Origin: Antedon mediterranea
Taxonomy: Eukaryota > Echinodermata > Crinoidea > Comatulida > Antedonidae
Assembly (NCBI RefSeq): GCF_964355755.1
Contig: NC_092674.1
Location: 19,301,001-19,365,000 of the forward strand
Reading direction: 5' to 3'
Length of the DNA stretch: 64,000 nt
In this document: one piece after another, positions 57,732 to 64,000 of the stretch
Numbering within the stretch: the stretch's first letter is position 1
How the letters are laid out: each line of letters starts with the position of its first letter
Notes under the pieces: generated by a model
What the model was told of the DNA's origin: nothing
What the model saw: only the letters and a program-made list of their open reading frames with translations
Database searches by the model: none
Translations under genes and position numbers: made by a program

Positions 57732-60700
57732 AGAACATTTTTTTCCTGTGGATGTTCAGCGCTGCAATTTAACCTTTGTGACTTTATCCCATAAGCTTTT
57801 ATCGCCAATGATTTTCTTTTGGACAAAGTCGTTATAAGCATCGATTCCACAAGTCTCTTGCCTGAGAATGTCATCTCGAATTGTGTCTGGTATAACAGAT
57901 TTGGTAATTACATTGACTAGTTGATTGCCAAAATCTCTAAATGGATTCATTTCCTGTAGTACAGATTTCAATTTTGTAACCTTTAATTCTTGTTTTCGAT
58001 TAACTGTGGGAGACATTTCATGATGTACGCTTCTCGATAAAATCCCGCCATACTTTCTGCCTCAGATGATAATCTCTGTAATTCTGGTGCAATTAGGAAG
58101 AACCGCTGCAGAGCTGCCGGCTTCTGTGTAATGCCCTATAAGCCTCCAAGAACTTTCAATCGCCTGTTATCTTGCTCTAAAGCATGATCCACACCCAAAC
58201 TATATAAACTGAGGTCTCTTTTCTTAACACAGAAATTCCCTTCTGAAAATTGTTTCCATACATCAGGGTCAGTTGTTTGTAGGCTGTACATCTTTGACAG
58301 GTACTCTGGGACGTGCTGTGCATATTTTAACCTATTTTGGCTAAAAAAGTAGATACATAATTTCTCCAGTGAAGTGAGATGAAGAATCCAGTCTCCCTGT
58401 CAGGATGCTTTTATGAACTGCATAAGAGTCAGAACCATGTCCATGTACATTAACATTACTCTGAATGTTGGCGAAGAAGCGCTACGTTTGTGTAGTGAAT
58501 AAATCCAATTTCTTTTGTAGGTCACTGACTAAAATTGATAAGTCATTTGAGATCTTTTTTGCTGTGCTTGAATCATTTTCACTACATGCAGTCTGCAGAA
58601 GATCTGATTTTGCAGTAAGTGTCTCGGGGAGTGACCCGTTGGAGGATTGGTATTCATCCATTAGAAGATCATGCAACGCGTGTAGCGTTGTGCTATTACG
58701 ACTCTTTTCATATGTCGCCCTTCAAGTATTTGTCTGGTTGTTGTAGGACCATAGATATCAGCTTCAATCCATGCATCATCAATTCCACTGGCCTCTATCG
58801 AACTACCAATAGCACGAAGTGCACATAGAACTGTATGGAATTCGCCTACTCTTAAAATGCAGTTCTTTGTCATTTCAGGTTTTAGGGATTGTAGTTTGAC
58901 TGCCTTCATATACAGGTCCATGTCCAATGTAACAATGGTCTTTCTGTTTGGTCCAATAATCTGACAATTTATGTGCTGCGCATGCTTTTTAACACAGAAA
59001 GCAATGTGGACCATTCATGAGCAGGTGCTGGTATTAGTAGAAGGGTTTGTATTTGTGTAATTGGTCTCTCATCATTTGTTAGAGTTATAATCCGCCCATG
59101 GTAGTATAAACTCAGTGGTTGACGTTTGATAATCAGTGTTTACAGTTTCATTCGATGAGCTTTCGGGATGATGGTTTTCTTCATTAGTTTTTTACTTAGC
59201 TACAAGCCAGGAACGATCCATGTTAATTGCAATGTTGAAGTTGTTTGTTTGTTGTTGTTTTGTGTAATTCGGATATTTTGGACAGTTACTTGGTTTGGGA
59301 TTTCCACAAATACCACTATCGTAAATTTTTACTCCTGTATAGCCCTTCAGCGATCTGGATGATGATTCAGATGAAATGATTAATTTGTCAGCAGGTAAAT
59401 TACGTTCTGCGGCCTGTTGAAAAGCAACCATGACAGTAGCATGTAGGGTATTTTCCCAATCGTTGGTGTCTTCTGAGAAATATATATTATCCGCAGCAAA
59501 GAACAATGGTCTACCATACTGAAGCCCTGGTGAAATGTAGATGCCACCAGTTGCAGCCATTCGTAAAATTACGGCATCGGCCAGTTGAGTTTCAATGCGT
59601 AGTATCTGACTGTAATTGACTGACAATCCCAACGAACGTAGATAAGAAACCAAATGTTTGCTACGGCTGTATGTATGGACTTTCAAACCAACTGCAAGGA
59701 CGTGTTCATTTCCACAAGTGTGCCTGTACCTGTTGTCACTTTTAGGTGTATCGGCTACTTGCCGTTGAGTTTTGACCTCGTATATGATGCTCTTTGCAAT
59801 GTTTAGACATGACCTCTCTATCTGTTCTGAACGGCAACAATTCATTGATGTCGATGGACCTTGAATTACCCATCTCAAAAAGGTCTTTATGGACGCCGGA
59901 ATGTTGTTGTGTCTTTCATCGCATTTTATTGTCCCATCAAACAACCATGGCGCCTCTCTGCTTTGAAGGATATCTTTTCTTAAAATACTCGCACTCTGGA
60001 AAATACTTTTCAAATCCTCTTCTGGTGTTTCAGATGCCTTCTTGATGGCATTATTTTTGGCCTTATTGGAGCATACCATTTCAGCTTTTCTTTTGTTTGG
60101 CCGGGAAAATTTGATATCTTCCATGCGGGTCATTATGAGGTTTTTAACATACTTGTTGCCGATAGACTTGTCTTCCAAACCATGCATTTTGCGGATGGCA
60201 GTATAAGTATTAGTGACATCATTCATTGAAATAATGTTGCCAGACTGCAGAACGTTATTCAAAACAATGACAAACTCAATATCTGCAAGAATACTTCTGT
60301 TATTATGACAAGGCTCCTGTGTGGCTTCATTTGGTTGGCGTTGTACATACTTTACATAACAATGGAGGTGATATTTTACGTCAATGGCTCGAGCATCATT
60401 TGGTGACAATGGTTGTAATTTTACTTTTCACTCATTATTTGTACTGTTTTGGATAACATCGTATATTTTCTGTCCAACGTCAAAAGAAGACACTTCATGT
60501 AGTTGTTTTTTTGTGTCATCTTCATTGCATACCAAGGCTAATGATGATGATGATGCTGATAATCTGGTGTATGGTTTTTTTGTTAAATCAACAGTGGAAT
60601 CTGAGTTACTATTACATTGTAGTGTGTGTGGTCGACCTTTTGCAGATATTAAAACAGTTGAATCGTTAGTGGCCAAACTTTAATTAAATCGCTGTTTGGC

Positions 60701-60969
60701 ACGTTCAATTTTGAGTTTGTGCACAGTCTTCTAAAAACATGACCTATGCCATGATGCTCCATTTTCTTGAAGAACAGACACATCAACATCACAGATTCGT
60801 TTGTTTAATGTAACATAACCTGGATCATTATACCCTGCACGGTCATGGACAGTATCAAGGAACTTTTGTTTGGATTTGGATTGGAAACTAGTTCACCACC
60901 TAGAATTTGACATTTAAGACACGCTGTATAGTTGACATCACAAGAAGGAGTGCAGTAGGATTCATCCAT
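56196..60969 (-). pseudogene. Transposon protein with XPG/FEN1-like nuclease and CXC-like module, broken by stops and frameshifts
   Basis: The pieces run head to tail on one strand, together about 1,500 codons. 60969-60690 is an N-terminal zinc-binding region (CLKCQ; a NDPGYVTLNKRICDVDV block). Next comes 60676-59192, with KYHLHCYVKYV and AADNIYFSEDTNDWENTLHA. 59014-58661 has LDMDLYMKAVKLQ and GSGIDDAW-like (ASGIDDAWIEADIYGPTTTR) text. 58016-56196 is the nuclease core, with LVIDGMAF, EEADTLLIL, SPDTDVMLLA and GFHAFTGCDTTG supplying the acidic residues, then CKCSKNRCSIARCSC...CMCE. Breaks: a frameshift near 60880, stops at 60428-60430 and 59192-59194, a frameshift near 58670, and TGA at 57756-57758. 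Transposition enzyme function is inferred from the end structure. Confidence 0.75.
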
Positions 60970-61442
60970 AATGTGTATTTAATGAGACAGCCAATAGATC
61001 ATCAATAGTACACCTGAAATACAATTTTTCTTTTATAAAACGTGTTTTAACAACTAATTGCTACTTTGATAATTCTATTGTAATTTTAGTGTGTTAACAT
61101 AAATATTATAATATCAAGGCTAACATCTAGGCTGACTGACTGCACAATCATGTCATAGTCACATGCGTAGAAAGTGGTTTTGACAGGGTCATAAAACATG
61201 AATGTCCACATAATTTTGGCCTAGCTTATCAATAACTCTAAATAAATAATATAAACTAATATATAGATTTATAAAGTGATATTTTATATTGTACAATTAT
61301 TAAGCTCACAATTAGGTAAAAAATATTTGTAAAAGTACACTATAAACATACCTTATCATGTGATGTAACCGCATTTTGAAAGGAACCTCATGTTCAAAAG
61401 TTTAAAAACTTGTCGCCACTAGAGGGCAGCAGAAAATTGCTA

Positions 61443-61715
61443 ATGTAATTGCGATTATATCGGTTGCTATACATTTTGGGGTATGGATGTAATGGAAATA
61501 AATGATCAGTATTTAATTTCCTTTCCAATGATACCACTCAAGATCATTTTTGTTAAAGTTAGTCCGCCATCTTGAAAATCAAAATGGCGGCCACTTGCCA
61601 TGGTCGAAAAAAATGGCACCAAAGTTTTTCTTGTTCAGCGGAAAATTCTGAGTCGGAAAATCGTTGGTGCCGACAATTAACATCAAAGGCCCACAAAATG
61701 ACATAAGCCCCTGGA
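61443..61715 (-). repeat. Right terminal inverted repeat
   Basis: Inverted partner of 55380-55584. It holds an extra CCGCCATCTTGAAAATCAAA segment that is missing on the left. Confidence 0.78.
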
Positions 61716-61828
61716 CTAGTTGGTGTGTGTATGTGATGTTCGGGGTTTAGAGGGGTTAAATGTATTTATTTATTTGTTTTTTTGTATGTTTGTTCAAATT
61801 GTTTCGTTTTATGTATGTTTTATGTATG

Positions 61829-61829
<1 letters not shown>

Positions 61830-61860
<31 letters not shown>
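61830..61860. repeat. (TA)n microsatellite
   Basis: About 30 bp of uninterrupted AT; it precedes the first tRNA-derived repeat. Confidence 0.95.
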
Positions 61861-61862
<2 letters not shown>

Positions 61863-62105
61863 CTGAAGACAAGTGCTGTTCCGCCGTACCACGCCGAGAA
61901 TGTTAAAGAGTCGCTATCCAATCGAGTTTGAACAATACCATGAAAGCCCCAGTGGTCTAATGGTTAGGACATCTGCATATCAAGCAGGCGGTCCGAGTTC
62001 GAGTCTCAGTTGGGGCGACTTTTTCTCATTCTCACAGATTTCCTCATCTTTATCGTTTCAAATTAATTAATTAAATTTCAGTATATCACCGGGCGGTTTA
62101 GAATT
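61861..62105 (+). repeat. tRNA-derived dispersed repeat, tandem copy 1
   Basis: Order: GACAAGTGCTGTTCCGCCGT, GAATGTTAAAGAGTCGCTATC, tRNA-like core (61946-62017), then TTTTTCTCATTCTCACAGAT and the CACCGGGCGGTTTAGAATTA end. It is almost identical to copy 2, so recently amplified. Confidence 0.85.
61946..62017 (+). repeat. tRNA-like core (72 nt)
   Basis: Acceptor GCCCCAG/TTGGGGC, D arm GTCTAATGGTTAGGAC, anticodon loop ATATCAA and T arm CCGAG-TTCGAGT-CTC(A/G)G are all present. Box A and B are intact. It is embedded in the repeat and so called a SINE head. Confidence 0.7.
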
Positions 62106-62220
62106 AATGTTCTTTGCCTCTTTTGTTTATATATATAAAAGTATCTCTTCGGAGATCCCGCCTCGTGAATAAAAATACTGAAAGATGGGGGCGTATCAAT
62201 TTGATCTCTGTTGCACGTGC

Positions 62221-62488
62221 GTACAACTGAGGACTAGTGCTGTTCCGCCGTACCACGCCGAGAATGTTAAAGAGTCGTTATCCAATCGAGTTCGAACAAT
62301 ACCTTGAAAGCCCCAGTGGTCTAATGGTTAGGACATCTGCATATCAAGCAGGCGGTCCGAGTTCGAGTCTCGGTTGGGGCGACTTTTTCTCATTCTCACA
62401 GATTTCCTCATCTTTATCGTTTCAAATTAATTAATTAAATTTCAGTATATCACCGGGCGGTTTAGAATTAATGTTCTTTGCCTCTTGT

Positions 62489-62490
<2 letters not shown>
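62221..62490 (+). repeat. tRNA-derived dispersed repeat, tandem copy 2
   Basis: Same plan as copy 1; tRNA-like core at 62310-62381. Between the copies lies a segment (62140-62220) with a hairpin GTATCTCTTCGGAGATCC and GGGGCGTATCAATTTGATCT, also present (inverted) at 45660-45740. Confidence 0.85.

Positions 62491-62528
<38 letters not shown>
62491..62528. repeat. (TA)n microsatellite
   Basis: TA run of about 38 bp at the end of repeat copy 2. Confidence 0.95.
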
Positions 62529-62534
<6 letters not shown>

Positions 62535-62859
62535 TTAACAAAAGATGTAATTTATGTATATATGAAAAGTATGTTATTATATGTCAACCAGAGCTATGCT
62601 AACTGAACCGTAAGAACGAGTTAGTCTCTACTTGTAGACATAGGAAAAAATCCTTACTAAATTGCAGATCCAAACAGTTTATCTAAAACAATAGGCTATT
62701 GTATACGACTTCCTGATGACTCACTTTTATTAAGCACTATGAGACAACTGTGTCACTTATGTTTTATATTTCACCTGAAGAGTGGAGCCAGCTACATGCT
62801 GGTCGTACGAAACAAATTTGTAGTGATTAAAACAATAAAGTAACCAAGTTTTCTGCTGT

Positions 62860-62864
<5 letters not shown>

Positions 62865-62918
<54 letters not shown>
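62865..62918. repeat. (TA)n microsatellite
   Basis: Uninterrupted TA run of about 54 bp, likely to be length-variable. Confidence 0.95.
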
Positions 62919-62921
<3 letters not shown>

Positions 62922-63060
62922 CAATGAAGTTGCGTAGCACTGTGTAAATTATATATAAATCATACTGTAAATTATAGAAACAGTGCTCATATTCGGAACA
63001 TGATCTCATTGTATGAGAGAATGTATCTGGTGGGTGAAAATCTGTGATAATACCATACAT

Positions 63061-63131
63061 GGCTCTGTGGTCTAGTGGTATGATACTCGCCCTGTAAGCG
63101 AGAGGTTGCAGGTTCGAATCCCGCCAGAGAC
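63061..63131 (+). repeat. tRNA-Pro-like core, pseudogene or SINE head
   Basis: GGCTCTGTGGTCTAGTGGTA and GATACTCGC...GCGAGAGGTT match tRNA-Pro arms; box B GGTTCGAATCC is intact. The anticodon loop is CCTGTAA, so position 33 is C in place of the near-universal T and the anticodon is not Pro. The acceptor and T stems have one mismatch each. It is probably not a working tRNA. Confidence 0.65.
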
Positions 63132-63373
63132 ATTTTTTCATACAACTAAAAAATACGGAACTTTCGCCAATGAGCTATGCTCGACGCGATTATGAGATCA
63201 TGTTCCGAATATGAGCACTGTTTCTATAATTTACAGTATGATTTATATATATATATATATAAATCATACTGTAAATTATAGAAACAGTGCTCATATTCGG
63301 AACATGATCTCATAATCGCGTCGAGCATAGCTCATTGGCGAAAGTTCCGTATTTTTTAGTTGTATGAAAAAAT
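63132..63373. repeat. Perfect 242-bp palindrome
   Basis: Arms of 121 bp with no mismatch meet at a TA-rich centre between 63252 and 63253. The left arm runs ATTTTTTCATACAACTAAAA to AGTATGATTTATATATAT. A further copy of part of the arm (CATACTGTAAATTATAGAAA, then GTGCTCATATTCGGAACATG) lies at 62961-63010. The tRNA-Pro-like unit abuts it. Confidence 0.9.
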
Positions 63374-63389
63374 ATATTTATACAATATA

Positions 63390-64000
63390 CATGGTTTTCC
63401 AATATATAAGTTTTCATTTTGATTATATTCTTTTCAAATTGATTCATACTTAGGATTTTTTACCTCTTTCAATTTTTATATAATTTAATCACCTTTTTAT
63501 ACATTATCATTTATTATAAATCTCAAAAAGAAAATCTCAGAATTTATAATATATTATTGTTAATTTGAAATGAAGGAAGTAAATGTTTATTTGATTGGTT
63601 GATAAATGTGGTGTAACGGAATCATGGCCACTACCCTTCTTAAAATCTGCATTTAAAATAATTGATTTAAAAAGAACGAATTTGGAGATGGAGCAGACAT
63701 AATAAATAAAGCATCTTCAGAACAGGAATAAATTGATTTAGAAATGTTCATATCATTAGAAAAATATTTATTGAACAATTCGAATATTCTCGTTTATCGG
63801 TATACGTCACCAAATAATACAGTGTGGATTTTTAGTGTTTTTCCTTCCAGGGTTTATGACTGAAATTATATCGGAAGACATATATGCTTTCAATTGTTAT
63901 TAGGTTGTTCAAGTTTAGATGTATAATATTTCTTTTTTTGGTAGTTCGACAAAGCTTGTTAAAAATAATTATTTTTATATTGATTGTATTAACGCTTATG
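63390..64000 (-). other. Receptor gene 2 intron, duplication arm resumed
   Basis: The reverse complement matches 22330-22860, including the LINE piece (ACAGTGTGGATTTTTAGT, TCGGAAGACATATATGC). The next gene 2 exon, partner of 21830-21901, should lie a few hundred bases beyond the window end. Confidence 0.75.

Larger units (their letters stand above)
55380..61715 (-). mobile_element. 6.3-kb DNA transposon with long inverted repeats, Academ-like
   Basis: The ends are TTCAGGAGCTTAATATGTCG (left) and, inverted, TCCAGGGGCTTATGTCA (right). The inverted arms go on for over 200 bp and share AACAAGAAAAACTTT, TCGACCATGGCAAGTGGC, AGTGGTATCATT and TATTTCCATTACA. Bases outside are TTAG (left) and CTAG (right): a possible 4-bp duplication with one mismatch, or TA if the ends are read one base wider. 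Inside, on the minus strand, lies one degraded gene (60969-56196). An XPG-like nuclease in the encoded protein points to the Academ superfamily. The gene 1 arm has nothing comparable at this place. Confidence 0.72.
46090..64000 (-). repeat. Arm 2 of the large inverted duplication (receptor gene 2 arm)
   Basis: The reverse complement matches 22330-34040. Private insertions in this arm are 50375-51193 and the stretch from about 54600 to 63390, which holds the LINE, the Academ-like element and the tRNA-derived repeats. The match resumes at 63390-64000 (against about 22860-22330) and runs off the window. Confidence 0.88.

Noticed and set aside
61873-62434. Two 65-aa frames starting MLFRRTTPRMLKSRYP
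   Set aside because: They read through the tandem tRNA-derived repeats; the same text recurs in every copy.
62827-63141. 104-aa minus-strand frame with an RDSNLQPLAYRASIIPLDHRA-like stretch
   Set aside because: It is the antisense reading of the tRNA-Pro-like repeat and a TA tract, a well-known source of false proteins.

Overview
The window looks like AT-rich nuclear DNA from a marine invertebrate deuterostome, most likely an echinoderm; a crinoid is possible but the sequence does not prove it. The reasons are long introns with GT-AG borders, a secreted protein built from thrombospondin repeats plus a uromodulin-type D8C domain, a leucine-rich-repeat multi-pass receptor built from uniform 24-residue exons, and a dense mix of mobile elements (Ty3/gypsy, LINE, tRNA-derived repeats, and DNA transposons with 2- to 9-bp target-site signatures).

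Layout, left to right. Positions 1-2703 hold the 5' half of a minus-strand Ty3/gypsy element cut by the window edge. Positions 3659-12130 hold a six-exon secreted-protein gene (signal peptide, Arg-rich stretch, five TSP1 repeats, D8C domain, Ig-like region). It carries two in-frame stop codons and ends before any von Willebrand D domain. A decayed gypsy element sits in its first intron (5121-7761). Positions 15422-33604 hold receptor gene 1 on the plus strand: LRRNT, about 14 LRR exons, a Cys-rich region and a membrane region of about 8 helices. Its introns hold a 1.2-kb Mutator-like foldback element, LINE pieces, and a 3.3-kb TTAA-flanked transposon with a hAT-like element nested inside it.

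Positions 34607-43026 hold a complete Ty3/gypsy element with apparently identical 587-bp LTRs, a GTAT target duplication, and intact gag and pol; it is the same family as the left-edge copy. Positions 46401-53949 hold receptor gene 2 on the minus strand, a close paralogue of gene 1 whose 5' exons lie beyond the right edge. Genes 1 and 2 form the arms of a large inverted duplication (about 22.3-34.0 kb against 46.1-64.0 kb), and comparing the arms reveals filled and empty insertion sites. Gene 1 has lost 2 nt in one LRR exon relative to gene 2, so gene 1 looks disrupted and gene 2 looks intact over the part that can be seen.

Positions 55380-61715 hold the most unusual object: a 6.3-kb element with terminal inverted repeats over 200 bp long. 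It encodes a degraded protein of roughly 1,500 residues with an XPG/FEN1-like nuclease core and a C-terminal Cys-rich (CXC-like) module. The closest known category is the Academ superfamily, and this copy lies in the gene 2 intron. To its right are tandem tRNA-derived repeats, TA tracts and a perfect 242-bp palindrome, after which the gene 2 duplication arm resumes to the window end.
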